Of a stretch of DNA of 64,000 bases, positions 53,459 to 64,000 are shown piece after piece (position 1 is the stretch's first letter; each line of letters starts with the position of its first letter). The stretch covers positions 49,964,934-50,028,933 of the forward strand of contig CM046853.1 in assembly GCA_025617745.1 (NCBI GenBank), read 5' to 3'. Both the position numbers and the translations under genes were made by a program. The stretch comes from Heliocidaris erythrogramma. Its lineage: Eukaryota > Echinodermata > Echinoidea > Camarodonta > Echinometridae. Under the pieces are notes generated by a model. It ran no database searches and was not told where the DNA came from. It worked only from the letters and a program-made list of their open reading frames with translations.

Positions 53459-54267
53459 CACTCATAGGTACACGCCATTGCCGACTGTGTAGTAACGCAG
53501 CCAACACACATCCCATACCTAAACTGCATCACTGTTCATTTTTGCCTATATTTAATTGAATATCATCTATTGCAGTTTACTTACATCCAAAGAATTATAT
53601 TGAATAATAGATGATTAAAACTTACCAGGTTGTTTTGTGACCTTTGAAGAGGGTTTCCTGAAATTTTGGGTCCTTTTTGTCGATAACTGCTATCGAGACT
53701 GTCCCGTCAGCATCCAGTTTGTATTTTTCACGATTATGATGAAGGGAGCCCTCAGCGCTCGTAGTAGTACCGGCGCGATGGGTTCGTCGATCTCCTACGA
53801 AGACCTGAAAGGGCCAAACTGACGACGTAAAAAAATAAAAAATATTACGTACGTACGTAATAATTACTACGTACGTACGTAATATTTTTTATTTTTTTAC
53901 GTCGTCAGTTTAGCCCTTCCAGGTCTTCGTAGAATAGCTTGTGTGCGTAACATTCTGCGTACGTATCTACGGTGCGTAACCATGTAGAGCGGCCTCACTA
54001 GTGCGCAACATTATTGAGAGCAGTCGTGATCCGTATGGAGATGTGGGTAACAAGTACCAAAAAGAGGGCTGTAAATGTAAGTTTTTATAACTTTCTACAT
54101 TTTGTATCTTAACGAACTGATAACTTAAAATCTAAAGAATGATACTTAAGTATCAGTTTGCCCACAAAAACATCAATTTCAAACAAAATTACATCTGTAT
54201 CCCCAATACCCAGTATACACATTGTATATGATTCTAATGGTCAATATGACCATTGCTTGCTGATGTG
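53459..54267. mobile_element. Non-autonomous 8-bp-TSD element, copy 2 (uninterrupted)
   Basis: 809 bp, CACTCATAGGTACACG to TTGCTGATGTG, flanked by GGTTCCCC on both sides (53451-53458, 54268-54275). Same internal order as copy 1: AT-rich left part, exon-like segment (minus), hairpin, then TAGAATAGCTTGTGTGCG to the right end. No transposase ORF. Confidence 0.9.
53626..53804 (-). pseudogene. Exon-like captured segment in element copy 2
   Basis: Same 179 bases as 51045-51223 with acceptor CCTTTCAG and donor GTAAGTTTTAATC. Differs at three amino acids (RTHRAG for RTDCAG, DADGT for DADRT). Confidence 0.6.
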
Positions 54268-54599
54268 GGTTCCCCCATCATACACATGTATAAATAGTAT
54301 AAATGACATTGTCATTGTGTGGGAACAAGAATTTATCATTGTGCTTGTACAGATTTCTCTGAACTAGATCTATACTCTTAAAAAGACTTTGCAGCCACCT
54401 ACCGGTATGTATACCTACATGTTCACAACGCTATAGAATAAAGAGGAGCATGGTTTTAACTTCACAAGCGCTTTCCATTTAATCTCTTCAAGTGTGCCTT
54501 TGATATTTTTACATGACTTTCTATACAATTACAAATAAGGAAATACAGTAATATTCAAAATAGGACAAGGTTTATACATTTAGTTGTTTTTATGATGTA

Positions 54600-56640
54600 A
54601 TTGGTCCTAGTCTTAATCTTAGATTAAGCATTCGAAGTAGACCACAGTGAATCAAAGAGCATTAGAAGCGATAAAGCTTAAGCATAAATCTTGGAAGAGA
54701 TCTATCAGAAGAGTAGATCTGAGAATGACTGGAAGATGTTCGTCAAGCACAGAAATATGGCCACGCAGTGGCGTATCCAGGGGGTGGCGCAACAGGCGCG
54801 CGCCCCCCGTTTGGCCGGCGTAAAAAAAAAAAAAACTAGTAAAAAAAAAAAGTAGTAAAAAAACAAAGTTGTTCATTAAATAGGCTTCAAAATTGGTCAC
54901 ATATAGGATTATTTTGCATCTCAGCCCTTCTTCAGAAGCAAAAATTTTCCAAAGGGGAGGGGGTGCCCCCTCCCCTTAGACCCCTCCCCCAGGACGGCGA
55001 TCAATAATGCCTGGCGCCCCCCCTATTGGGAAATCCTGGATACGCCCCTGGCCACGTCAGAAATTAGAAAAGCAAAGTCTGACTTCGAGAACCGAAGAAG
55101 TGTATACATGTACAGTAGAAGACCTAATTTCGATGCCATTAATTCAAAAGAGGACTGAGGTGGATTTGAAGGAGATTGAATTTAGGGTACAGGATATAGA
55201 TGATTTGTTATCCAAGCTTGACATTGACGACAAATCGCCTGGTCCTGATGGAATTAACTCCAGAGTACTGAAAGAGGTACACAAGGAAGTATGCATACCA
55301 TTCCAAATTATCTTTACAAAGCTGACGCAAGAGTTCCAGACTCATGGAGACAAGCTACTGTAGTACCCCTGTACAAGAAAGGAAAGAGGAACGATCATTC
55401 CAATTATAGGCAAGTTTACCTGACATCTATGGTGTGCAAGATAATGGAAAAGTTGGTGCGAAAGGTCCTACTGCAGCATCTAGAGGAGGAAGATCTACTG
55501 AGTGACAACCAGCACGGATTTCGCAGTGGCAGATAGTGGACAACACAATTATTGACAGTACTCGAAGATTGGACCAAAGACATCGATGACGGCCATTGCA
55601 TTGACTGTATCTATTGAGACTATCAGAAAGCTTTTGATAGTGTTCCTCACCAACGACATCTCTGCAAACTTAAAGCATATGGCATTGGTGGTCACTTACT
55701 CAATTGGATTGAGGCCTACATTTGTATGTGTATGGTAGATCTCAGAGAATAACAGTTAATGGGAAAATGTCTACATCACTTCCAGTTAGCAGTGGAATTC
55801 CGCAAGGTAGTGTTCTTGGCCCCGCTCTTTTCATGTGCGTCATTAACAATCTACCAGAATCCAACATGAAGTTGTTCGCAGATGATACTAAGATGCATTG
55901 TATAGTTGACTCACAGAGGGATGCGGATGAGCTTCAGGAGGATGTAAATGCAGTGAAGGAATGGGCAAAATATATGGCAACTTTATATTCAACAAGACAA
56001 AGTGCAAAGTTGTGCACTATGGTCAGAGAAATCAGAACTTCTGGTACCAAATGTCAATTGAAGACAGACTACAAGAAGTCAAGTCTGAGGAAAAAGAGAA
56101 GGATTTAGGAGTTTCATTTGACAAGTCTCTCTCCTTTAGTGTTCACGTAGCTGATGTTACCCAAAGAGCCAATGTGAAACTTGGTATGATTAAGAGATCC
56201 TTCACAGCCCTGAATGAGAAGGGATGGCTCAAGCGCTATAAAGCCATTGTAAGACCTTACCCTGGAATATTGCAACTCTGTTTGGGCCCCAGTCTTCAAA
56301 AAAGGATGAAGATCTACTTGAGAAAGTACAACAGAGAGCGACTAGACACCTACCCCATCTTCGTCATCTAGATTACCCCGAACGGCTACCAACTCTCTCA
56401 TACAGAAGGCGAAGAGCAGAGTTAATTCAAATCTATAAGATCTCAAGAGGACGTGATCGGATCGATCTAAACCACTTCAGACCGATGACAGTCGCAGAAC
56501 CAGAGGCCATAGTATGAAGCTCAAGAAATTTGGATGTAGACTACAGATAAGGCAGAATGAAATTGATTCAGACCTCTTGAAATGTGTTATGGCAATCAGG
56601 ATAACCGGATCAAGTGTAAAAGTGTATTTTAGATTTCAAG
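54600..56640 (+). mobile_element. Decayed non-LTR retrotransposon (reverse transcriptase)
   Basis: Protein motifs occur in order but in shifting frames with stops: KLKHKSWKR, SEIRKAKSDFE, DDKSPGPDGINSRVLKE, VVPLYKKGKRNDHSNYR, DNQHGFRSGR then TAG, YQKAFDSVPH (RT motif A), SGIPQGSVLGPALF (motif B), KLFADDTKMH (motif C, FADD), DLGVSFDKSLSFSVHV, and LPHLRHLDYPERLP after another frameshift. The type is Jockey/CR1-like. The 5' part, with the endonuclease, is missing. Dead copy; split by a MITE at 54766. Confidence 0.9.
54766..55049. mobile_element. hAT-like MITE inside the LINE
   Basis: CAGTGGCGTATCCAGGGGG at the left and CCTGGATACGCCCCT at the right, with poly(A) and G/C-rich interior. GGCCACG lies on both sides; removing the element restores the LINE frame ...NMATSEIRKAK. 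Confidence 0.85.
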
Positions 56641-56969
56641 GTATTCATTGATACGTGTTGTTAAAGTACAGATCAAGTATTACAGTAGCCTTATTTTTAA
56701 GACAGTACCTAAAATTTCCACCATTTTGTCATTCAATATGGCTGCCAGCACCTAAAAATAACCATAGAATCATAAATATATTTGTCGTAGAGATGTTATT
56801 TTGGTGTGTGTTCCTACATGTAGCAGTTGAGGGTCTAGAAATTAATTCAGACCAATAGCAATGAGGAAACCTAGAAATCCAAGATGACGGCAACAATTAA
56901 CATCATTGTCCAAATGTGATCTACATGGCGTAACCCTGAAAACTTGTATGTACAGTTAAGATAGGAATC

Positions 56970-57081
56970 GTAAATGAAGAAGCTTGATGGGAGGAATTTT
57001 AATTTGTAAACCAATTTTTAGGCATTTTACTCCCAGTGTTAAAGATCATATGCTCGATCGTATGCCTAAAAATTTGTTTAC
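56970..57081. mobile_element. R1 foldback copy with 12-bp flanking repeat
   Basis: R1 (GAAGAAGCTTGATGGGAGG...) plus a short inverted end TATGCCTAAAAATTTGTTTAC, flanked on both sides by AAGATAGGAATC (56958-56969 and 57082-57093), which looks like a target duplication. Confidence 0.75.
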
Positions 57082-58673
57082 AAGATAGGAATCATACAAA
57101 ATCTAACAATCTAACATGGCGTAAGGGCAACAAAGTATGGGTATATAAAATAAAAATTTATTGAAGTAATTTCGCAGCCTTATGATTCTGGATGGTATCC
57201 ACGATAGTCGCCATTATGACATTCAAGATGGCCTCAAATATTCTAAGGTAGCTACAATTCATTACTGCAAGAAGTCAAGGGTGTTTGTGACTGTCGGTCT
57301 TCACGGCCCGTATTCTATAAACTACTTAATCATGTAGCTGATACTACCGTCTGGTAACTGTTGAATGAACGAAAGTGACATGTATCGTGTATTCAGTTTA
57401 CATAACGCGAAACATTATAGTAGGCTATCAAGATGGGTATACGTGCATCCCCCAGGACTAAACAAAACCAACCATTTTTAAATATCTTTAAAATGTTGAC
57501 AAGAAAAAGAGTGGCCACTTATGACGAAAATCAAGGTGGCGCCCAAGGTGACGAAAATAGGCTTTTATTCAACTTCTTAGGGGGTCCTAAATGTACCCTT
57601 TTGATATATTAACCTGTAACTCTGTTTATGATCATCAGATTTCAATTAAACTTGGACATCGTATTTAGAATCATATTCCGCACACTTTGATACCAACCAG
57701 ATCTATGTACCTCACTGACTGTTGCCATGGAAACCGTCTATCTCAATGCAAACCAACATGTTTTGAGAAGTTTTTGATATTTCGGGGTGAAAACTGATTG
57801 GATTTTTAAACTTGAGATTTAATATGGGTTTGATACAATATTCAGACAGTAGAAAGATATTGTACTCTGAGGTATATAAGCACATTTTATTTGGTCCCCT
57901 TAATTTCTTATAACCAGAGTTTCCTGCAAAGCATCATAAAAACCTCCATTTTGTAGAAATTTAATTAAAAACAAAAATATTTTGATAATACATTGAACAC
58001 ACAAACTTTTACCTTTTAGGACGTTACTTTTTATCTCATAATCCTAATTCAATTAAACTTGTAGATTCTGTACAGAATGATATTCTGCATGTTTTAAACT
58101 AACAAAAATATATCTATAACTTGTTTCATTTTCCATGGCAACTGCTATTTATTTAAATGTCAATTTTTAAACAAAGTTTTGAAACAGGGATTGCTTTGAA
58201 CGTCAAAGATTAAGCGTAAATGTGAGTTAGATATAGGCAGTTATGGTATTGTTTGTAAATCTAATACACCCAAATAAGATCTGACGTGATTATTTTTTTT
58301 TTTTAATCTTTATTATCTTAATTTTTTTTTAACTTTGTCTTTTTAGCCGATTATGTCACTACGTTTCTAATTGTGCCCAGCGATGTGCTTACTCTGTCTA
58401 ACTGACACAACCAATTATAGCTTGCTCATGTTGAATGAAATATGCTGAGAGGAGTTATTCCTATAAATATAATGCATAACTTTTGAGATTTTCAGCAAAT
58501 TTATGAATAATACAATCTACCACTCTGATGATATGTGATCTCTTTTTAATCAAAAGTCGTAACCTCAATGGCTTTAGTGTATTCGGATGGTTAGATTCGG
58601 ACCTTGCCCTTAATTACATGCTGGCAACTGAACACCACTGACAACAGTGGGATTACGCACATTTTGAATATCT

Positions 58674-59010
58674 TAAAGGGGTACTCCGGCCTTAATATGA
58701 ATTGAATAAATAGAGTAAAATTAAACAAATCACTGAAAATTTCATCGAAATCTGATGAAAAATAATGAAGTTATGGAATTTTTAGGTTTTGCATTATTTT
58801 GGTAAAACAGTTATATGCACGTCATCATGAATATGCAGTGAGTGAGCTGATGATGTCATATCCCCACTTTTTCTTTTGTATTTCATTATATGAAATTGCA
58901 ATTATTCAATATTTTTGCTCCAAGCCTATAACTAAAAGGACTGACTCCTTATTTAATGTGTAAGTTCATCATTGCTGTAACTTTTTTGTTAGAAGGGAGA
59001 TATTTTTTAT
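58674..59010 (+). repeat. AAGGGGTACTCCGGCC dispersed element
   Basis: Begins AAAGGGGTACTCCGGCCTTA and contains TTTCATCGAAATCTGATGAA and GAGCTGATGATGTCATATCC. I recognise this as a repeat type common in echinoderm genomic sequence (recollection, not a search). Confidence 0.6.
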
Positions 59011-59096
59011 AGATATGTGTGAAAAAATGAAATAATGCAGATTTCATATAATATAGTTAAAAAAGGAAAAATTGCCTCAAGTACTGTAGCACTATA

Positions 59097-59764
59097 TGTG
59101 ACCAGGCACCACAAAACTACCAAAACGTCGCCAGATATAATTTTTTAGTTAAGGTCTGATTTTGGAAGAGGAGATTCTCAGCTTTAAAATGATATATAAC
59201 TCATTAGCATTGGACGTTCCCAACTCACTGTACAAAGAGTATAATGCACAGTCCCTCATAATGTTACTTCTGAAAAATAAGGGTTTAAAGTTTGCAGTCT
59301 ATTGAAGCACTCTGACTTGCAAGGTGTTGTGCTAAGGTGGCAAAAGGAGGATTAGAACTCAATGAAACTTTCTATGAAGAGATTATCAGATTGTCCTAAA
59401 ACTTGGCATACTAATTAGTCATATCCTGTTCATCATAGTGCACAAGTATCAAAGCAAGAACTTGCTCTGTTTAAAAAGTTATGGGAGATCAAAATGAGAC
59501 AAGTATTCAGGGTCGTAAAAAAGAAAACTAATAGAACAAAATCCAGAGGAGAGACACATAAGTCTAATAAAAAAAACTGTCAAAAATACCACTTTTAGAT
59601 TGTTTGGTGCCTCCAAATTTTTAGATTACTTAGAAAAAAAGGATACTTTTTCAGGAAATACCCAAAACTAAAATTTGACCATGCCAACCCAAAACACATT
59701 GATTGAGCTCTAACTGAAAATCACACAGTGCGACTTTTTGGTGGTTTTGTGGTGCCTGGTCACA
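59097..59764. mobile_element. 668-bp TIR element (TGTGACCAGGCACCACAAAA), copy 2
   Basis: TGTGACCAGGCACCACAAAA and TTTTGTGGTGCCTGGTCACA ends with TA on both sides (59095-59096, 59765-59766). Same end design and length as 43101-43769, but the interior has diverged strongly. Confidence 0.88.
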
Positions 59765-60422
59765 TATATACATGTACTGTGATTATTTTCTAGTTTTACA
59801 AACTGTCAAATTTGGAATGATTACATGTAAATATAAACTTGTTCACTTTGCTGTTTGAAATCTTATGTCTGGATAAACAACTTGTCTAGACACACAATAT
59901 GTGGGTGTACATTCTAAAACCAATAATAAATGGAGCATCATAATCATTGTGGTGGGAAATAATTAGTATGCAGTAATAAAAGATTATTTTCTGTAAATTG
60001 TTAGTTTACATATTTATAAAATATCTTGTTGTTGACTGGTTTAAAAATAGATATTAAGTCAAGAAATGTATTGTTGTAATGTCCTTATTCAACTCATATA
60101 AAGAGTCAACAGTTATTTGTACAAAACATTTATTATCAAGCATAATATATATTACAGAAAAAAAAGCACAAAAACATTAATCTATCTTCTCTATATTGTA
60201 ATTTTTGTTCATAGTTCAGTTAATTACAAAATTAATACCTCTACAATGCGTAAGAAGAAAAAACTAGAATTGCCATACACTCTGCAATATACACTGTCAT
60301 CAAGTTCATCAACAAAGCAATGTATTCTGCCAAAACTAGAGATTATAGGAATTGTAAGTTACGTAGGTCTAATATTTTCATTTGTTTCTTTGATATTTAG
60401 ATTTGATAAAGCAGCTGACATT

Positions 60423-60473
60423 ATGTTCTTTAAGACAGCATCCTGCGAGTCTGCATCATCTGCAACACGTCGG
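60423..60473 (+). CDS. SLC25A12: Aspartate/glutamate carrier exon 1
   Basis: [17 protein letters not shown] then the donor GTAAGATAAC. An acceptor-like TTGATATTTAG ends at 60400, so a 5' UTR intron is possible. The frame stays open upstream to 60117, but that part is lysine- and isoleucine-rich and unlike the family. Confidence 0.7.
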
Positions 60474-63400
60474 GTAAGATAACAGAAATAATACCTGCCC
60501 AGTCCTCCTAATCACCATCAACAATCTCTCTTTATTAAAGATGACCAATGACAAATTATTTTTTTTATATATTTGGCAATGCTCGTATCCTGTTTTCAAA
60601 ATATCAACTTCAAATATTGTTTCTATAAATGAGATATTTTCAAGTTTTATCACCAAGATTACACTTTATAAAAAGTAGAAAAATTGATACACCCCAAGGT
60701 GTACTACTAAAACATGAATCTGGCCAAATGTTAATAAAATAATACTTTCAGTATTGATTTATATAGTCAACATTCATTCTGTGTGTCAAAATGTGGGACA
60801 TAAAGCCTCTCGCATACATGCGAGAATATTTTACGAATTTGGATACGAATGGTAACGATGTGAAAATCCACGAATGTTTGCGATTGACTGCGATACTTAT
60901 GGAACAGTTACGGAAAAGTTACGGAAAAGTTACAAATGTTTGCGATTTATATGCGATATAACCGGAAGTGACGTATTTTCCGCGCGTTTTCACAGCGTTT
61001 CACAATTCTACAGCAACTTTTCATGACATTCTCTCCACATTTTTCCAATTGTACACTGTTCACCATGGATAATTCGCAGATATTCGTAATATTCGCATTA
61101 ATTCGTATCAAATTCTTGGCTGTCAAGTCATTAAGAATGAGTTACGAAATATACGAATGAGTTACGATAGATACGAATGAAATACGAATATGTTACGTTA
61201 CATTACGAATAGTTACGTTTCCTGAAATTTTTGAACATGTCAAAAAAATTCTGCGAAGCCTGCACTCGGCTGCGAATTCTTACGAACATTTACGAACGTT
61301 ACGAACCTCTGCGAATGTTCATTACGAAATGCTGGGAAAATCTGCGATTTTTTTGTCGCAAAGAATCGTACCTTTTCGTAATGAACATTCTCAGATGTAT
61401 GAGAGCTGCTTTAACTGAATGTATAAACGGGGTCTTAGACTGATCCATTTTATTTATGCTGTTTCATAGGCACTTCACCTTGTGAAGAGAGCTGACCCGG
61501 TCCATCTTCGTCATGTTTTCAACAAAGTGAGTACCAAAAACATTCTAAAAAGATGATATCTCTTGCAATATTGGTGATTAATAACATGTGAAAGTATCAT
61601 TGTTGTAATTGTTTTCTTATCTATCATCATATTCATATCCATGAAAACACAACTACTAGTTCTTTGGCAAGACATTAATCTACATTTGCCACTCTCCACC
61701 CAGGTGTTAAATGGGTACCGGCAGGAATTAATTCCTTGAATGCTGTGAGCGCCGAAATCGGCAGCCTAGCTAGAGCCGGGGTAATATTGCAGCGCCTTGA
61801 GCACCATTCATGGTGGATATGAGCGCTATATAAATATCCAATATTATTATTATTATTATTAGGAAACTACTGAAATTAGCTGATTGATTTTGAATATTTT
61901 GATATGCTGTCTCTCAACGTGCTATGAACAAAATATCTTCACTGCAAAGGTAGGAACTCTTGTGATGAGCAAAATCTCAGTGTAAAGCTTTATAATTTCG
62001 TAATAGGCAGAATGACGTGCACAAAGTTTCTTGGTGTTTACATTAATGGCCAGCTCAGCTGCAGTGATCACTTGAAAAATATGAGGATGCTAATTTCTCA
62101 AAACATTGGCATATTTTATAGAGTGAATCTATATAATATGTCGTACCTGACAAATGAATATTTATGTTGTACAATACTACGATTCTACTCTACATCTCAT
62201 ATTGTAGTGTTTTACGGGCAACATTTTTAAGAATGTAACAGATCTGTTCTTGGATCTGGACATACCCATACACCTGTGTAGGTCCCATTATTTGCATCAG
62301 TATGGAGTTTCAATTTAGACTGAAAAATGACATTCTAATTGTTCTTTCAGCATGCAAGCATTGAGCAGACTGGGGAGCGTTTCATGACCCCTGAAGATTT
62401 TATCCGTGGATACCTCAACATGCAGCCAGAGAGGAATTACAACCCAGACACCCTCAAACTGCTAGCCGGTGTTGCTGATCAGACAAAAGATGGGTTAGTC
62501 AGGGATTCTTTTCAAAAAATTTTTTAAAATTCTTAATGTACATACAGTTGTTACAAATGAACTTTTACATGTCCAATTTTGAGTTTTAATTCTTTTTCTC
62601 TTTTCATTGTTTATAGTTTGCATAAAACAATTTTTAGGAACCAATGTTTCAATACATGTACCTGTTCCTTTAGCAGGGGAAATTATGGGTTAGTTGGACT
62701 TTGTTACGTACAATAAAATAAAACGACTGTGTGGGTGTGTGTGTGTGTTTGTTAATTTGTTAATTCGTATGCATTGCTTTGTTTTGCGTTGCTGCAGGCT
62801 AATTTCCTTCATAGAGTTCCAGGCCTTTGAGGCAATGCTCTGTTCTCCCGATGCTCTTCATATGGTGGCTTTTCAGCTCTTTGATACAAATGGATCAGGC
62901 TTTGTCTCATTCAGTAAGTCCCACATGGTTCATTGTGTCATCATAAAGCAAACATTGGGGGTGGGGAAATATCAAAGCATGAACGAATGCTGAAGTAGCT
63001 ACTGCCTTGTTTGTATAAGCTGAATTATGTATTCTTAAATTATCTTTCCAATAGATATGCTGTAATAAAAGAGGAAATGATAAAAAGTAATGGGTAACAT
63101 GAAATATGTTTGTCATAAAAGGTTATGTTGAGTGTAGGAAAGGAATCTGTGTTTTGAGAGAAACTTTAAGAGAAATTTTTCTGAATTTTTTCTGATCATA
63201 CAGCTAAGCCAGTGATAGTTTGACAAATAAAATATGAATAGATTTATATAAATTTACTGAAATTCACATCAACAAAAGAACCTGACACAGAACAGCACAT
63301 ATTGGACTATTAATGATACGGATCTGTCAAAATTCTATGAATTTTGATGCATATTCTTCTGCTGTTTATAAAATTTCTTTTATATTCATTTAGCAGATAT

Positions 63401-63704
63401 CATTTATTTGTAGTCGTTTAATATCCAATTTGAATTACGATGGATTCTGTGAAATGTTATTACTTCTTAAAATTAAAACTCAAGGCTAACTTCAAGAATT
63501 TGTTAGCAGAGAAAAGGAAGAAATATATAATCATATTTTGTTTTATTTTTGTATACTTTTCCAGGTGAATTCAAACAAGTTTTCAGCCTCACAGAAGTGT
63601 TCCAGAGAATCCCATTCAGCTTCGACTCCAGTTTCGTCAAACTACATTTTGGCATGGAAAAGAAGAAAGAGCTCAGCTTTGTGGAATTCACCCAGTTTCT
63701 TCAT
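60423..63704 (+). CDS. SLC25A12: Mitochondrial aspartate/glutamate carrier, 5' part
   Basis: Five exons (169 codons so far) encode the N-terminal calcium-sensing domain of an aralar/citrin-type carrier; the gene continues off the right edge, where the carrier domain would lie. The protein exchanges mitochondrial aspartate for cytosolic glutamate plus a proton in the malate-aspartate shuttle, stimulated by cytosolic calcium. Seen here: [34 protein letters not shown], the conserved EF-hand DQTKDGLISFIEF (Asp79, Thr81, Asp83, Glu90 by this start, matching the calcium ligands known in human aralar), [15 protein letters not shown], a second loop [10 protein letters not shown], and [22 protein letters not shown]25A12 and SLC25A13 cannot be told apart; invertebrates usually have one gene. 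The start is uncertain because the upstream frame is open. Confidence 0.93.
60803..61411. mobile_element. 609-bp element with AAGCxxCTCxCATAC ends and TACGAA repeats
   Basis: Left AAGCCTCTCGCATACATGCG and right CTCAGATGTATGAGAGCTGCTT are imperfect inverted ends. The interior is filled with short TTACGAA/GATACGAAT repeats and contains CCGGAAGTGACGTATTTTCC (60962-60981), an ETS plus CRE plus E2F-like cluster. In carrier intron 1. Confidence 0.75.
61470..61526 (+). CDS. SLC25A12: Aspartate/glutamate carrier exon 2
   Basis: After GTTTCATAG; encodes [19 protein letters not shown]; donor GTGAGTACC. 57 bases, phase 0 at both ends. Confidence 0.92.
61640..61861 (+). repeat. SINE-like repeat with (ATT)n tail
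   Basis: Contains CACCCAGGTGTTAAATGGG, TACCGGCAGGAATTAATTCC and GAGCGCTATATAAATATCC and ends in ATT repeats. Related copies are at 16905-17110 and 46715-46935. Confidence 0.75.
61985..62230 (+). pseudogene. LINE reverse-transcriptase 3' fragment
   Basis: One frame reads [35 protein letters not shown] and [16 protein letters not shown], the region that follows the RT motifs in Jockey/RTE-type elements. Truncated on both sides; in carrier intron 2. Confidence 0.8.
62351..62493 (+). CDS. SLC25A12: Aspartate/glutamate carrier exon 3
   Basis: After TTCTTTCAG; encodes [17 protein letters not shown] to GVADQTKDG with a split Gly codon; donor GTTAGT. Confidence 0.94.
62729..62756 (+). repeat. Short GT microsatellite
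   Basis: GTGTGGGTGTGTGTGTGTGTTTG, about 40 bases before the exon 4 acceptor of the carrier gene. Confidence 0.8.
62798..62913 (+). CDS. SLC25A12: Aspartate/glutamate carrier exon 4
   Basis: After GTTGCTGCAG; encodes [17 protein letters not shown] to GSGFVSF plus one base; donor GTAAGTCCC. Confidence 0.94.
63565..63704 (+). CDS. SLC25A12: Aspartate/glutamate carrier exon 5
   Basis: After ACTTTTCCAG; encodes [16 protein letters not shown] to [10 protein letters not shown]; donor GTAAGACAA. The next exon is outside the window. Confidence 0.94.
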
Positions 63705-64000
63705 GTAAGACAAAATTCTGTTGAAAGTATGATTTCTAATATTTGAAAATTATTATTTCAATCAAATGAATTGTTGCAATAATTGATAAAGGTAGACATA
63801 TAGCAAGTGGGCATAAAGCGGAAAATAATTTGAATTTATACTACGAAATGTGTAATAAAATATATATATGTGCATGATTATTCAAGCATATTTATGGGAA
63901 AGCAAGATCAGCTTTTAAATGGCATTACATTTATGTGAAGGTAATTAAACATATGGCAATATTAAAATTAAACAGGAAAATGAATTCTTCATTACAATAA

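Larger units (their letters stand above)
50090..60422. other. Intergenic region dominated by mobile elements
   Basis: Holds the twin exon-carrying elements, the solo LTR, the split LINE, R1, and two MITEs. From 57086 to 58670 I see AT-rich sequence with no recognisable feature. Confidence 0.6.

Noticed and set aside
60117..60422. Upstream extension of the carrier N-terminus by about 100 codons
   Set aside because: The sequence is AT-driven, with no resemblance to the family, and an acceptor-like TTTAG at 60400 suggests an intron ends there.
1..64000. CRISPR arrays, operons, bacterial promoters or rRNA genes
   Set aside because: Nothing of the kind is present; spliced genes and repeats show this is animal nuclear DNA.

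Overview
This is AT-rich animal nuclear DNA: intron-split genes with GT/AG junctions, no operons, and dense interspersed repeats. The three complete genes match vertebrate orthologues almost residue for residue in length. The repeats (a 'GGGGTACTCCGGCC' element, SINEs ending in (ATT)n, TGACCTTTGACC arrays leading into GACGGACGGACGG, many short inverted-repeat elements, C/G homopolymers) resemble those of marine invertebrate deuterostomes. A sea urchin is my best guess; this is inference from style, not proof.

Genes, left to right. (1) 4369-4426 (-): a possible first coding exon of an unidentified gene. (2) 6884-7511 (+): HIG1-domain mitochondrial protein (HIGD1A-like), 2 coding exons, 92 aa. 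(3) 14790-24106 (-): RSU1, the leucine-rich-repeat Ras suppressor of the ILK-PINCH-parvin adhesion complex, 8 exons, 276 aa, every junction resolved. (4) 32568-36633 (+): weak candidate for a spliced transcript of doubtful coding potential. (5) 39840-50046 (-): HAT1, catalytic subunit of the type B histone acetyltransferase, 10 exons, 415 aa, every junction resolved; its first exon contributes only 7 coding bases, and two decayed copies of the acetyl-CoA-binding exon lie in the intron before that exon. (6) 60423-63704+ (+): the 5' exons of the calcium-regulated mitochondrial aspartate/glutamate carrier (SLC25A12/13, aralar/citrin), running off the right edge. The genes are unrelated housekeeping loci with no sign of joint regulation; RSU1 and HAT1 each have an ETS-type CCGGAAGT near the start codon.

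Between and inside the genes the window is mostly mobile DNA. Highlights: two ~0.8 kb elements (50878-52741 and 53459-54267), each with its own 8-bp target duplication and each carrying a 179-bp open, splice-site-bounded exon-like segment beside a long hairpin; a 1057-bp solo-LTR-like insertion inside the first of them, with the second serving as an empty-site control; a 1.26 kb palindrome (22671-23931) with tRNA-like sequences at its centre; another palindrome (26709-27207); a tRNA-containing foldback (28636-29017); and many MITEs with recognisable target duplications. A decayed non-LTR retrotransposon (54600-56640) is itself split by a hAT-like MITE. Stretches not covered by a listed feature are AT-rich intron or intergenic sequence in which I see nothing further.
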